Assembly (NCBI GenBank): GCA_021613375.1
Contig: CM038706.1
Location: 25,675,366-25,739,365 of the forward strand
Length of the DNA: 64,000 nt
Reading direction: 5' to 3'
From: Megaleporinus macrocephalus
Taxonomy: Eukaryota > Chordata > Actinopteri > Characiformes > Anostomidae
Numbering within the stretch: position 1 is the first letter of the stretch; the number at the start of each line of letters is the position of its first letter. This document shows positions 1 to 12,178 of the stretch, piece after piece. The notes beneath the pieces were generated by a model. That model did not search any database. It was not told the DNA's origin and saw only the letters and a list, made by a program, of their open reading frames with translations. The position numbers and the translations under genes are program-made.

Positions 1-483
1 CAATATTAAAGAAGTGAATCTTATAAAGGTCAAACTACAGTGAAGAAAATTAAGTTTTAACTTATTGATCTATTTTGAAACAGAAAATTGTTATAATAAT
101 GTACCGATACGAGCTGAAGTTGCCAGTCCTGAAAACTGGCAGCTAGGGCAGTCAGGGGCAGAGCTGTTCACAAGTTACTTCAAGAGAGTCCAAGTCTCTG
201 GAGTACGAATGCCAATCAAGTCTTTAGTAGGGAATTTGACTTATTAGCTGCAGGCATTGGCTTTACAAACCGATCCAGATTCTGCAGGCACCCGATTTTT
301 AAAATGGTTGGATTAAGGCCTAGAATTATGACTAAGAACTGTAATAAACATTTTTTCTGTGCCTTCCTTCCCCCTACTCCGATTTCTAGCATTTTTCTCA
401 ATGCAGGGCTTTTGAACTAGCAGTCTGGCACTATACAGTCAATGGAAACATAGATGTGATTGTTAAGCTAAATTTATAGAAAT
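1..483. other. Unique AT-rich DNA, nothing recognised
   Basis: No repeat family, RNA or exon is recognised here. The short open frames at 65-247 (+) and 216-401 (-) have no recognisable motif and look random. Confidence 0.6.
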
Positions 484-1423
484 TAGAGATGGACCGATCA
501 GCGTTTTTGAGGCCGATTTCGATCACAGATCACCTTTCAGCGCGACTGGCCAATAGCCAATACCGATCGAGGGCGGGGCTGTATGGCATGGCAGGGACAC
601 ATGTAGTTATTAGCGCAAGCAATCATGAAACATGGTCTAAACTGGTTTATTACTATTTTTAACGAGCTCATGTGAAACTAAATAATATTTGAAACAAAAT
701 TAACAATAAATAAACAAAGTAAATCAAACAAATATTGCCAATACTGCAATCATTAAATTTAGACCCTGAATTTAAAACGAAAAAAGCTAATTAAATACAT
801 GCAGTCAAAACTGCAGTCATTAAATGCAGATTCTTGTTATTTTAAACAAAAAACTGCAATCATTAAATGTAGATCTTGAATTGCTGCTGCTGTTCTGTTT
901 GTACCGGTCAGATCTGGTCTGCATGGTTTTCCGGGTTGTTTTTTTGTGCTAGCTGAGCGTGCTAGCTCTGCTGATTCTGATACTCACTGTATTCAACCGC
1001 GTGGTGTACTTTTAAATGCCGTATCAAATCAGTAGTGTTAAATGTCTTTATCTTGGTTCCCCCACAAGACGCGTTGATTTTAATAATTTTACAAAACGTC
1101 CTGGATGAGTGCGAGTCACATACGGTAACAAACTGCCAGACGGACAGCACATGCCGTGAACGCAACCTGTTCTCGCGAGGCGCGCTGCTTTAGTCAGTCT
1201 GCCGAAAATGAAAGGGTATGTGTTTCCACCTAGATAGGAATTGCAACCTGACCGGAGGGGGTTTCAACAAAATGCTAGCTGAAAATTAAGCTTATTCGTT
1301 TAACGCCATCAATCAGCTCTCGGGATCGGCTAAATTGGAGAAATATCGGCCGATCACCAATCACATATTTTGATTAAAAATCAGCCGATACCGATACATA
1401 GCCGATCGATCTTTCCATCTCTA
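484..1423 (-). mobile_element. Non-autonomous hAT-type transposon with BED-finger remnant
   Basis: A 940-bp element with terminal inverted repeats. The left end reads TAGAGATGGACCGATCAGCG and the right end, reverse-complemented, starts TAGAGATGGAAAGATCGATC (15 or so of 20 match). Both ends are enriched for CGATC/GATCGG subterminal motifs, as in several teleost hAT families. The flanking octamers (476-483 ATAGAAAT, 1424-1431 AAAAGAAT) match at only 5 of 8 bases, so a target duplication is plausible but decayed. Inside, the minus strand carries the BED-finger remnant listed separately, which fixes the orientation. At this length it cannot encode a full hAT transposase (usually about 600 aa), so it is an internally deleted copy. 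Confidence 0.75.
962..1165 (-). pseudogene. BED zinc-finger remnant of hAT transposase
   Basis: The minus frame (67 codons) reads like the N-terminal BED finger of hAT transposases, which binds the element's ends. A VWQFV stretch at residues 9-13 corresponds to the aromatic start of the domain. The zinc ligands would be C25, a second Cys three residues on, H50 and H54/H55; the second Cys position is Ile28, so the finger is broken. The motif NTTDLIRHLKVHH (residues 43-55) is the typical end of the domain. No catalytic domain follows. The frame has no convincing ATG start, so it is a fragment rather than a gene. Confidence 0.65.
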
Positions 1424-2499
1424 AAAAGAATCACATTCAAATCGTGGTTGTCATTCAGCCCTATGTAGTACTTAGTTTAGTCCATCAGACTAGACATTTC
1501 TCTTTCATGAAATACTCATCATTAAAAGCCACATCAAAGCTGTAAATATTGCTGGCTGCAGGAGAACACTGTTCCAATGACTGACATTTTGAAGTTGACG
1601 ATCCTAATTTACCAATTGTTCCATGTCAGGCTGAAATGTCTATAAATGATAAAGAAAAATTGATGGAGGTCAATATGCGCACACCTGTCCTGGATCCGAC
1701 CTGCAAATAAACAAGCCCCTGAGTTGAAGTGGGTGCGTTTTGAAACCACAGACATACAGAAGTCCAGCAACATGTACTTGTGCACACACAGTTACTGAAT
1801 CCTCTCACACCTCCTTTAGCATGAATTATTCCCCAAATCATCGCAAACGAGGAAGCCACGAATCCAGCCCTGGAACAAACAGAGGGTGAGAAATGCGGGG
1901 ATGAGTGGAACAGAGGTGTGGGGAGAAGGACAGATGGAAGTAGCAGAGCGCACCTGTCACCCTCACCATCTTGCTCTCTCAGGCGCACACTCCCACCCCT
2001 CCATTTACACACACACCGTTCAAACATCAAAGGCTGCAGAGTTTGGAAAGGATGCACCAAAGAGAATAGCGGGGTTTGTGATTAGCATTGCCTGGGGTTT
2101 CACCTCCGCTGGACAACCATCTACTCTAGTGGATGCTTTTAAAAGCCTATTGCTTTTTCCCTATTTGCCTATTTGCTATTTCCCTAAATTTCATATTTAT
2201 ACCATGAAAATGTTTTATATTATTATTTCTGAGTAGGTTTCGGATTAACTGCACATACAAGTTACAGAATTTCCATCTATAGGTATATACAAAAGTTTTG
2301 TGTAAAGGTGAGCATTTTTATGCACAATAACACAGCAGCGTTTTTATGTAATAATGTTTTAATGTAGTCATGTTACAAGTACCACCTCCTGGAGTTGGTC
2401 AGTAAACCATTCACTGAGCTTACATGCAAGTAAATCCATTGCAACTGAGCAATAAACGCACATTTCATGATTCAGCTTTTGATGCTTAAACATAAATTC
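1424..2499. other. Unique DNA, nothing recognised
   Basis: Overlapping opposite-strand open frames at 1626-2060 (-) and 1886-2236 (+) show no domain and probably reflect local GC content. No repeat is recognised. Confidence 0.5.
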
Positions 2500-2580
2500 T
2501 GAGTCTGAGAAAGATGAAAGAAATCTGAGTAAGGGTATACGTGTGCTGATTACTGAGCTGGAATCCAGCTCTGTTTTTTG
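2500..2580 (+). repeat. Partial copy of the 59.3-kb inverted-repeat element
   Basis: The stretch AAAGAAATCTGAGTAAGGGT recurs near 59,640, inside a larger element, and the bases after it stay alignable for a short distance. It is a fragment of the same dispersed family. No terminal repeat can be placed here. Confidence 0.4.
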
Positions 2581-2710
2581 GGATTTACTCAGTAAGAAAA
2601 GTATCTTCTCCCCTCCCCCCTACCCCCCTACCACCATATACATTCAAAACATCCAACAGTATTTATTCTCAGGTTGATTAGAAACATGCTATAGATTTTA
2701 TGTTAATAAA

Positions 2711-2897
2711 AGACTGTCGCTGTCCAAACATCTCCATTTTTGTCAAATTTTTTACATTATTTAAACATTGCATTTACTATATCCTGTGAAAAAACCTCTT
2801 TGCATCAACTTATAGTAAAAAAAGTTAAGATCATTGACCTCTCAAATAAAGTTATGATTGCGAAGATGCTTGTCTTTTTTTTGGACAGCAATGATAT
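2711..2897. mobile_element. MITE copy A (GCTGTCCAAA termini)
   Basis: About 187 bp, bounded by TCGCTGTCCAAACATC on the left and GTCTTTTTTTTGGACAGCAA on the right, which are inverted repeats of each other over GCTGTCCAAA. The same termini bound copies at 23.2, 48.1 and 51.8 kb. The inside of this copy differs from the others, so it may be a subfamily. There is no coding capacity. Confidence 0.55.
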
Positions 2898-5800
2898 ATA
2901 TTTAGTTTGACCTTGCTAGGGGGTCATTTCTAACTGCCTGTCTTTGGACCATAGGAAAAACATGCACACTCCACACAGAAGGGCCCTGGCTGCAGAGCCA
3001 GGAAATCAGTTGGCCAGTATATAATGCAAATGTATAATGCATATATTTCAATGTAATTAGGTTACTTAAGTGACATAATTAGCTGATTTTATCAGCACTG
3101 TCTAGTGAACACTATGACTAGCCCCACCGTCTGTTACACATAATCCTACCTGTGGGTTCTGCTGAACTCATCGCACTCATGCAAATTTCAACTGAATTAT
3201 TGCAGAATACTATTTTTATTTGTAGCAGTGGCTTGTATGTCACTTATATAAAAATGTCAAATGCTTTTCGATTTTTTAGCAAAAGTATTAAAATATTAAG
3301 AACTGTGCCATCCTCCCTCATAACAAGTCTGATTCTAATCTTTGTCTTTGAGGTGCAGTCAAAGTGCCTTCATTACATTTCTGTTTGTTTCTTTCATGAT
3401 GAAATAAACAACATTTCTGCCAGCTTTCAGTCAGCTTTCAGCTTTGGCCTTGACTGCACTGCGATAGTGAAAGCAAAGCTGAAGAGGAACCTCTATGAAA
3501 TGTTCCCCTCAGTGTTTGCTTATAGCATTCATCTTTATTATATATGCACTGTGCTCATTGCTGATGTGATTGAGCAGGATTTCAATCACAGCTATTTTAT
3601 CTTCACTAAAGTGCATTTTTGAGCAAAACATTCACTATTCACATCTTCTCCACAGCCTGATTGCACCATTCGCCACAGAATATGAAGTGCGATGGTTTGT
3701 TCAGCTGTAAAAGTCAGATGAGCGCTAAACAACAAAACACACTGACTTCTTACATGAATGTCATGCAATCATCAGCCTGCATATGACTCAACAAGGTAAC
3801 ACGTCTGATGGCGTGCATCAAAATGCTGAATTTGCCAATTTGACCTGTTCTGTTTGGTGTGAAGCTTGTTTTGTATGCATGCACTTCTTCTGTTGACCAA
3901 AATGCACTGGATTTCAAAACAGTCTGCATCAATACGTAGCCTGGCTCGTTCCCAGGCACTCAAAGCCTGCTTTTGTCCAACAGACAAAAAAATTGAACTA
4001 ACGAAAGTGAAATCAATCAGATAGTAATAATAGAAAAAATATGAGAACAACAAACACCCGCTGAAAGCTTCTGAGCTACAATAATCACTTATCTCTGGAC
4101 TGAAAAGCACATTTCAAAGAGGTAATAGAAATTGTGCTCCCATACAGCTGTATGAAGAAGCAAGCATGCATCTGTAAATTCGGTCTGTTTGGGAACATAT
4201 TTGCATATTAAGCGTGTCTCAAAGTGATGAATAAATTAGGTTATATAATTAGCGACTCCAAAAACACAGAGACGTTACACTTTGCAATTATTCACCTGAA
4301 AAACAAACATTTTTTAAATTTCCGGACCCGGCTAAAAAAAAAAAAAAGGCATCATTAGCCTTGTCACCTTTTAAACTGATTATAATCTGCATCGGCTGCA
4401 CCAAAACAACAGCTGCAAATGATTAGAACAGCAATAAAGAGTAGCTCCAAAAGTGCAGCTTTGCACCAAGATGACGAACTTAATCTGGTTTGGTCTTAAG
4501 CGTTCAGATGAAGGCTGAGGGATCATGCCAAGATCAAATAAGCTCTCAGGAGCCCGCAGAGAATAGACGTTTGATGCCCCTGTATCCAAGAGGGCTTACA
4601 ATGAAATTTCAGGGGAATATCACACCAGTAATTCGACAGCACGTACACTGACATGCGCTTTGACCCGGATAGACAGCTTTTTAAAAAGAAATCTCAAGAG
4701 CCCTGGAAATCAGCTACAGAGATATTTTGAAACGCTCGTGCACAACTGAGTCATTTTACAACTCTACACAGGCATGTGGGCTATCTTGATAATCACTGCT
4801 AGCTATAACTATTTATACACAGCTATCATTAGATAAAATCATCAGTCTTGAATAGGACTCATCTGTACAGCTGTGATTAATGGGAGAACGGTGGTGGTCC
4901 TGCTTTATGGCAGTAATTTATTACTGTGTTCAGGATTGAAATGTCAGTCTACTTTGTCTTTTGTGATTATTGTAACAGCAGTAAATAAGCATGTACTACA
5001 CTGGGTGCATTTCCTGTAAGCACTGACACATATGTTAACAACAGGGACTCAGGCTTGACTGCCATTTGAAAAGTCTGGTATAAATAAACACAATGTGATC
5101 AGATCATCCAGGTCATCCAGACAGATTTTGACTACATTTGGCAAAAAAGTGTGAATAGAATGTATTCCTATATCAAAACCGAATTTCTTATTTATAATAA
5201 GTGGACATGTTGGCTAGCAGGTGTAAGGCTTACTGCATGGATGCCCTGTGTACTCATTTTTGTGATTTTCTTCAAACTTATTAATGGGTTTGTAATGTTT
5301 ACTATGAACTAGCAGAGAAAGAAAAAAGCTGTTCATTAGCAATTTGTATATGTCAGCTACTTGTGTTTCTCTCCCACACAGACAGTGAGTCCCAGCACGT
5401 AGCTTATTTCATCTTTTCTAAAAATAGTAAGCAGTACTAGTTATGAAGGCTTATAATACTGTTGTTTGTAGCATAGCTGTTTGCTAGATACTGCTTCCCA
5501 TTCCTATTAGCCACCTGTTACCTACAGTAAGAGAATATCTTCATATACAAGAGTGTAATACATAGTGATCCACATTAACTGTAGGAGTAAAATGATACAC
5601 TGGCAACCCCAACATCAAAGCTCACAATGTCCTTCCGCGATTGTACTTCACAGGCTTAGCGCACAATAATGCACATGAGAATTTTCACTAGTTTCTTTAA
5701 AAATATGATAATATTAATATTATTACCAAAATAATAATCCAGAATAATAAAGGGAGCCTGAGTGACCTCAGTTTTAAAAGCACAGTCCAGCTATGAGCTA

Positions 5801-7185
5801 GTAAGCTACAGGTTATGAATATAAATCTAGCGCTGAGTTTCTTAAACATTAGACACAAACTGTAATTAGCTTTCCAAAACATCCTTTAGAAAGCTTACTC
5901 TCCTTTTTGCACTTCTTAGTGAAGTTACTATGTTACTTGGGAGCTGGACCATGCCCCGATTACCTCCACCGACTATATATTCACTATTCTCACTCCAGTC
6001 TCGTGTTAAACAACATCGCACCCACCACCTCCCCATCTCATCCCCATCTTTCATTTTTATCCCAAAGACCTGGGGGGCAGCGTTCATTCACAAGCACCAA
6101 AGTTCGCAAACAAAGAGTTTGCCACCCCACCCCCTGGCTCATTTCTGAGCGTGATCCATGCTGACAAACCAACTCTCAGGGCCTTTTAAGCCTTTAGTTC
6201 ATCTTTATTTAATAAAGTTATGTTTGAACTAAAATTCTGTATTACAAGTAATATTCTTGTTTTATAGTTACATTCAAGATGTAAACAATATGATTACAAT
6301 TATTGAAACACAAAGCTAAAAACTGACCAATCAGGTATTTTGTCTGCATAGTCTCTAGGTGGAAGTGCATTAGTTAGAACTAGGGGTGACACCAAATAGT
6401 TGACAATTTGATGATTTGATCTTTAATAAAAAAAACAAACGGCCAATCAGCGACTGATTTAACTACCAATCTCAAAGTTCATTTTCATAAAATGTGGTTA
6501 TGAAACAAGGATCAGTTAGTGTTGGCTTGATGTGGGTGTGGAATGATTGATTTTGCATATAATTGCCCCCATTAGATCATTATACAGTATAAAGGGCTTT
6601 TTGGTATAAATAGCAGCTAATTAATAATATTGTTAATAAAAAAAATAATTAAATTTGTTATGTTCATTTGTTATAAAAAATCACTCATGCTTTTAATTAA
6701 GCTCCTTACGGCTGATTCTCACATGCGAACTCTACGTGACGTGAGCGACCCGGCAGCATGACTGCTACAGCTCGCACGCTCACTCCATTCACATATACAG
6801 CGTTTGTGCTGCTGAGTGAAGGAGCAAGACAGTTATACAGTCATCCTTTATCTAAATAAACATAACTAGTCAAATCAGCCTCTCTGCTCAGTAAAAACAT
6901 GATATTTAAAGGAGTATGAAACATCTGTGTACCTCTCGACAACATGCGTAAAAAACAGCTCCTCGTTAATAGTCTAAAATACCGCTGATCTGCACACCTC
7001 TGACCTAAACCGCTACATTACCTATTTACGTGATTATAAAGTTAATCAAACAGTCAGGTTTAGATTTTTAGTGAGTGGAGTCAATTTTGCAGAAAGAACT
7101 CTAGGTTTTCTATAACAGCTTAACTTCTGAGTGTGTTAAACTAATACAATATAAAATACAGCATTGTCGTCTAGTGAAAAATATG
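2898..7185. other. Unique AT-rich DNA with one weak hAT-like trace
   Basis: No gene or RNA is recognised. The 156-codon plus frame at 3152-3622 has no detectable domain, several weakly hydrophobic stretches and no homology I can name. Near 6378-6440 a CTAGGGGTGACACCAAATAG start resembles teleost hAT termini, but no matching right end is seen. A pyrimidine-rich run lies at about 2608-2635. Confidence 0.45.
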
Positions 7186-7385
7186 TATCTCAGTTGTTGT
7201 TGATTTCTATTTTTCTACATCAGTTAAATGCAGCAGCTGCTGTTTACACTGGGGGAAATTGTCATGTTGAATGGATTAATAGAAATGCTTCAAAATATCT
7301 GGTTCCATAAACTTACATGGGAAGTGGTCTTGCCATTTTGAAAATACTTGTTTTTTATTGCAGTTGTTTTTTATGATGTGCTAAG
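7186..7385 (+). mobile_element. MITE copy B, degraded
   Basis: The inside of this copy aligns with the copies at 23.2 and 51.8 kb: ATGGATTAATAGAAATGCTT, then CTGGTTCCATAAACTTACAT, then GCCATTTTGAAAATACTTG. The terminal GCTGTCC box is decayed on both sides (GCTGCTGTTTAC on the left, ATTGCAGTTG on the right). Orientation matches the copies at 23.2 and 51.8 kb. Confidence 0.5.
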
Positions 7386-7460
7386 TAGTTTGTCACAAGC
7401 TTCAGGTTAACACATAATGTCTTTTTGACACTTCAAATGTCTATGTTTAATCTAGAACTG

Positions 7461-7575
7461 CCTTCTAATTTTTTTTCCACTCCACCTTAAATGGTACAGC
7501 AGTTACATACTGGCACATTTAAGAACCAGAACTACTGCACTGTTTAAGGTGGAGTGGAAAAATTGAATATGAAGT
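7461..7575. repeat. Short foldback element (family of 50.1 kb)
   Basis: Left arm TTTCCACTCCACCTTAAATG and right arm TTTAAGGTGGAGTGGAAAAA are reverse complements across a loop of about 30-40 bases. Beyond them lie TCTAATTTT on the left and AATTGAATATGAAG on the right. The same arm motif (CACCTTAAAT next to a purine-rich mirror) forms the hairpin at 50,143-50,331, so this is a dispersed foldback family. Confidence 0.6.
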
Positions 7576-8880
7576 TGACTGTAGTCTCATCAGAAAGCAA
7601 ATCTATGTTAGTGTACCATTTACAAACTACTATAATCCTATAAAGACACTAGCAGTAGTGTTTTGGGGGTTTGCATGCAAGCTTACATAGTTAACAGACA
7701 CCAAAACCCAATAGTCACTCAAATAGCCAAATCTTTTTTGTTGACCCTCACTACATCGAGGTCTTCATTAAGGATACTCAGATGTGGCTTTAGGACACAC
7801 TCAGCATAATGACTTACTGTGGACTATAAAAATAAACACAAGTGCAGACAGTCACTTCAGAAAGGGGGGGTTTATTCAGAGCGGTTACTTAATTACTCAA
7901 TTGTCTGTGTCAGCAACTCAATCCACTAATTAGAAAGAATGTCTAGATACTGATCCTACTGTGTACCTGCTACACTATTAAACATACTGTGACTGTTTGG
8001 AGTGAATAAAAAAAATCTGTTCCCCTATACAGTACCCCTAAAACCATGGAATATTCTGTCACCAGTGAGAACTTTTTCCTGAAATAATCAGGCACTTCCG
8101 ATCATCCAAGACAATTTACAGCTATCATGATGATGAGGCTGAATGAGCAGCTGGATGCTTGTGCAATCAACACCTGCTGAGCAGCATCTTGGAAGTTCCA
8201 AGTTGTCTCTTCCAAACACAAGGAACACTTTTGGGAAATGTAAACCACTTAAACCTCAATCACAAAATAATATTTTAATATCGGCCTGCACCAAGGGCCA
8301 TTTGTGCCGGTTTCAGACATTTGGCCCATGTTTTCTTCATGCATGAAACCCTAACGCACAGTACACAGGCCAAAACACACTGTTTGTTTGTAGGCTTGGC
8401 TTTGAAGTGTATGCAAAATATAGAGGATCTCACTACATCTTCTGCTTAATCTCCCAGGGTTTGGTCAGTTCTGCACGAATTTTCCTCCACCTTTTAAACC
8501 AAATGTACATTTCCATTGACATCTGTGTTTGTCTTTTATTTTCAGTTTTGTCTCCAGCTTGCTCACATTTCCATTATTTTACTGCCTTTTTTAAACCTTG
8601 CACTTCACAAGTGAGCAGTTTGTGAGTGGGGATACACGCAGTTTGTGTGATAACCTACTAACTTCTTAGTAGGTCAATGTTGCCCAGGTTAGGAACACCT
8701 TGTTTAAGATAGTTCTTTCTTAATGGAAGAAATTAAAGTTGCATAATTCAAGTCATATTAGGTTAAATTAACTGACAGTTGTCAGTTTGTTGTGCAGCTC
8801 ATTTCCAAACCATGTTATTCACACCTACAGACGATGTTAGCCTGCTGTATGCTGTGCGCCAAAGCCTAGCATCGCCATTA
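7576..8880. other. Unique DNA, nothing recognised
   Basis: No element ends, exons or RNAs are recognised. The two plus frames at 8143-8346 and 8407-8625 lack motifs. Confidence 0.45.
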
Positions 8881-8883
8881 GCG

Positions 8884-9145
8884 TTAGTATAATGGACTCA
8901 TTAGTGAACTTGACTTTAAGTGACTTAAACGTTTCTTTGAAAAATAGCTCCTTATGTCCACCTTCTTTTCTGCTGCCATCCTCACTCGCTTTTCACACCC
9001 ATGTGTCTCCCACGTTGCACATAGTATATGACTGGAAAGTTCTCTTTCAGTTTTGGCGCTGCTAACAACCAAACATAGCTATAGAGTGTCACGTGACAGC
9101 AGGGTAAGGCACAGCCAATCACACTGGCCGGGGAGGGGAGGCTGA
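8884..9145 (-). pseudogene. Possible hAT transposase N-terminus with promoter-like upstream
   Basis: The minus strand has an internal ATG followed by MAAEKKVDIRSYFSKKR. A short Lys-rich leader ending in DIRSYF-K resembles the N-terminus of some hAT/TTF-type transposases. The frame soon ends without a zinc finger or catalytic domain. Upstream on this strand (9085-9145) lie an E-box-like CACGTGAC, a CCAAT motif (AGCCAATCAC on the plus strand) and a GC-rich GGGGAGGGGAGG, a combination suited to a promoter. Short inverted matches (ATTAAAGTTGCA) near 8727-8745 and 9163-9186 could be element ends. It could instead be a host 5' exon; I cannot decide. Confidence 0.3.
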
Positions 9146-9199
9146 AGCTTGCTATAGTGTGTTATGGTCTATTGCAACTTTAATGTTTACAGTTTTCTT

Positions 9200-10715
9200 A
9201 TGAACAGACATTATATACACTAGAAAAATCTGATATCCAAGTTCCATGTTCTTATTTTAAGTGTTTTTGCTTAATAATTAGATAAGCTTATATTAAGCGT
9301 TATGATATATTATGCATGCCTTGCAATATGCTAGAAATGCATTATTATAATGTATTATAAATACAGGTTTCATAGGAGGTGTTACTGACTTGATCATTCA
9401 GAGGATCCAGTCAATAGGGGAAAAATTATGCAGAAGAAAACATCTGGATCTGGTTTGAAATGGCATTCTTTTCTCTTCTAGAGAACTCTGCCTAGAACTG
9501 GAGTTCCTAATATCTACATGAGGCTGATCTCACAATGATGCATGACATCTATCGTCAGGGTCAGTCAATATAGTCCCCCCCCCCCCAAAAAACCCAATAG
9601 CCTAGCAGCCTAGGGGCAGGAATTAACTGATGAGTGATGGTCAGTGGTATCTAAAAAAATACCCACACTGTGATTTAACCTTTAACTACCTCATTAAAAT
9701 GGATCTTTTTCAGCTTAATAACTAATACCAAAAGAATTTCCTGCTGTAGCCTACTTTCCTAATTACATTTCCACCATACCAAATGTACAATTAACCTGCG
9801 CTGACAACCATCTGCGGTGGCTGATAAATGATTCAGAGGTAGTCGTGTATTTTTGCCAGGATGGATCTGTTTGAGAGAGACAATAATGTGGCACATTCCA
9901 CGTGCCATTCAAACTGCGAGGGTGTGACAAAAGTCTTCTATCAATAGCTTATTCGCATTTTTTATACGCACTTCCATGAAAGCCAGTAATCAAGCTTTTT
10001 GAAAAATGATGTGTAAATGAAATTCTGATTTCCATGGGAACCTATACACTCTGCTTTTGGCACATTCAAGGTCACTGCTTAAAACCAGCAAAAACAATTA
10101 TGTGCGGATTTAGTGAAGCAAATTCTTTTCAGGTCTTTCTAAAAAAAAAAAAAGGCAGAACACAACAATAGACAACAAAAGAACTCGATACCTAACAGGA
10201 ACAAAACACTGACTGACTACAGCTGTGGAAAGAGTTACTAAAGCTCCTAGAAGAATAAAAGCCGTTTAAATATTAGTTCTTCTGTTTCATTTATACCTAA
10301 AATTTCAGAGTCATTTATACTGAAAAATTTTAACTGTTCACCAAATCCACACTACTATGTATATGTATGTATACATGGTGTATAAGAGGCATAGTGTTAT
10401 AATTAACAGTATAGTCATTATTATATATAGTTAACAGTGTAGAATATATAACATACAGAGGCAATATAGGCTCCACCGAAAAGATCATTACGCTGTCAAC
10501 AAAAAAGCACCCAATAAAAATAAGGTACATATAAAATACAAACTGCAAAGTACTAGACAATTATTTTGGGTAACAGGATAATGATAATGAAATGACTAAC
10601 TGGTTTTAGCCAGGGGCAGCAGACTGTGAGTAATGATACACCTGACTAATCAGGGCCCAGTCTGAATAGAGCAATAAATAGATTTGGGGGTTTTCAGTTT
10701 GATCATTTTGTTACT
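9200..10715. other. Unique AT-rich DNA, nothing recognised
   Basis: It contains a short C-run near 9571-9583 and an A-run near 10,141. No gene or repeat family is recognised. Confidence 0.5.
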
Positions 10716-10721
10716 TTCTGT

Positions 10722-11242
10722 TATAGAGGTCTGTAGTATAACAGTGTCTGATAACTGATATAGAGGTCTGGAGTATAACAGTGTCTGATAACTGATATAG
10801 AGGTCTGGAGTATAATAGTCTCTGATAACTGATATAGAGGTCTGGAGTATAACAGTGTCTGATAACTGATATAGAGGTCTGTAGTATAACAGTGTCTGAT
10901 AACTGATATAGAGGTCTGGAGTATAACAGTGTCTGGTGACTAATATAGAGGTCTGGAGTATAACAGTGTCTGATAACTGATATAGAGGTCTGGAGTATAA
11001 CTGTCTGATAACTAATATAGAGGTCTGGAGTATAACAGTGTCTGGTGACTAATATAGAGGTCTGGAGTATAACAGTGTCTGATAACTGATATAGTGGTCT
11101 GGAGTATAACTGTCTGATAACTGATATAGGGGTCTGGAGTATAACAGTGTCTGATAACTGATATAGGGGTCTGGAGTATAACAGTGTCTGATAACTGATA
11201 TAGAGGTCTGGAGTATAACAGTGACTGGTGACTGATATAAAC
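10722..11242 (-). repeat. 37-bp minisatellite, about 14 copies
   Basis: The unit on the plus strand begins GTCTGATAACTGATATAGAG and continues GTCTGGAGTATAACAGT. Copies vary by substitutions (TGGTGACTAATATAG variants) and by a 4-base loss in some units. The array touches the C-terminal end of a minus-strand LINE relic. On the minus strand the unit has almost no stop in any frame. Since 37 is 1 modulo 3, successive units are read in rotating frames, which makes a spurious 184-codon open frame (10,711-11,265). It is not a gene. Confidence 0.9.
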
Positions 11243-11640
11243 AGTCTTGATGTCCTGAGGGACAAAAGACTTCCTGAATCTGTTTGTGGAGCAGGAATGA
11301 GTTCCTCTGCCTGATGGTGGCACTGTGCAGAGGGTGGTCAACATTGTCCATGATGGTCAGCAGTTTACTGAGGGTCCTTCTCTCTGCCACTGATGTAAGA
11401 CATTCCAGCTCTGTTCCGAGCACAGAACCAGCATTCCTCACCAGCCTGTCTAGTTGACTGGCGTCCCTCTTCTTAATGCTGCTTCCCAACATACTACAGC
11501 AGAAAAGAGGATGTTGGCTACCACAGACTGGTAGGATGCAGGAAAAGAGAGAGATAACTGAACTGAAACTGATGGCGACTGCTGACAAGTTTCTTTCTGA
11601 AAACAGGTGAGCCTGAAGTGCCAAACAGTGAATATGTTGC
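11243..11640 (-). mobile_element. CR1/Rex-like LINE, ORF2 C-terminal relic
   Basis: On the minus strand three overlapping frames together give the C-terminal region that follows the reverse transcriptase in CR1/Jockey-superfamily LINEs: SYQSVVANILFSAVVCW, then GSSIKKRDASQLDRLVRNAG and TSVAERRTLSKLLTIMDN, then NRFRKSFVPQDIK. The order matches the family, but it needs at least two frameshifts (near 11,480 and near 11,290), so the copy is dead. No catalytic domain is present; the copy is truncated at its 5' side. It runs directly into the 37-bp minisatellite where a 3' UTR should be. The exact clade (Rex1/Babar versus CR1) is uncertain. Confidence 0.7.
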
Positions 11641-12178
11641 AGTAAAGTGAGCTAGTTTGGTAACTAGCTAGTAAACAGTCATTCATAATAAGCACAAGCT
11701 GATGAAAGAGCAGGATTTGATTCAGTGTATCCTCTTAGAATTTTATAAACAGTTAATTTAACAGACAGTGTTTTTATTTAACAGAGCCGCAGCTCTTCAT
11801 TTACTGACGAAGACATGAAAAAAGGTGACCGTAGCAGAAGTTTAGCTTCCAAGCACCAATTTACTGTGAGAATTTCATTTTTATTGAAATAACCTTCTAC
11901 TACTGTGTTTAGTGCTCAGAATGTCATGCCTTGTTCAAGGTTCAAGGCTATTAATTGTGTAGTGCAGTCTCTTCCATACTGTGTAAATATTTTAGGCAAA
12001 AAAAGTACAAGGTATGTAATTTGGTGTAAAACATGAAACTCAATCAAATCTTTAAAAGAAAATAGAGATGTTTTACTGGGGTCTTACCATTTACTTCAGA
12101 AAAATATATCTTTGTACGCGTCACCATTTTACACCATGTAAATTACCTGGAACTTGAAGGTGTTTTTGATTCACATCC

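Noticed and set aside
1626..2236. Opposite-strand frames of 144 and 116 codons
   Set aside because: They overlap each other, have no motif, and fall in a locally GC-richer patch.
3152..3622. 156-codon plus frame, the longest outside repeats near the left side
   Set aside because: No domain, no splice context and AT-rich codons; plausible by chance. Conservation would be needed to revive it.
10711..11265. 184-codon minus frame with repeats of RHCYTPDLYIS
   Set aside because: It is the 37-bp minisatellite read in three rotating frames, not a repeat protein.
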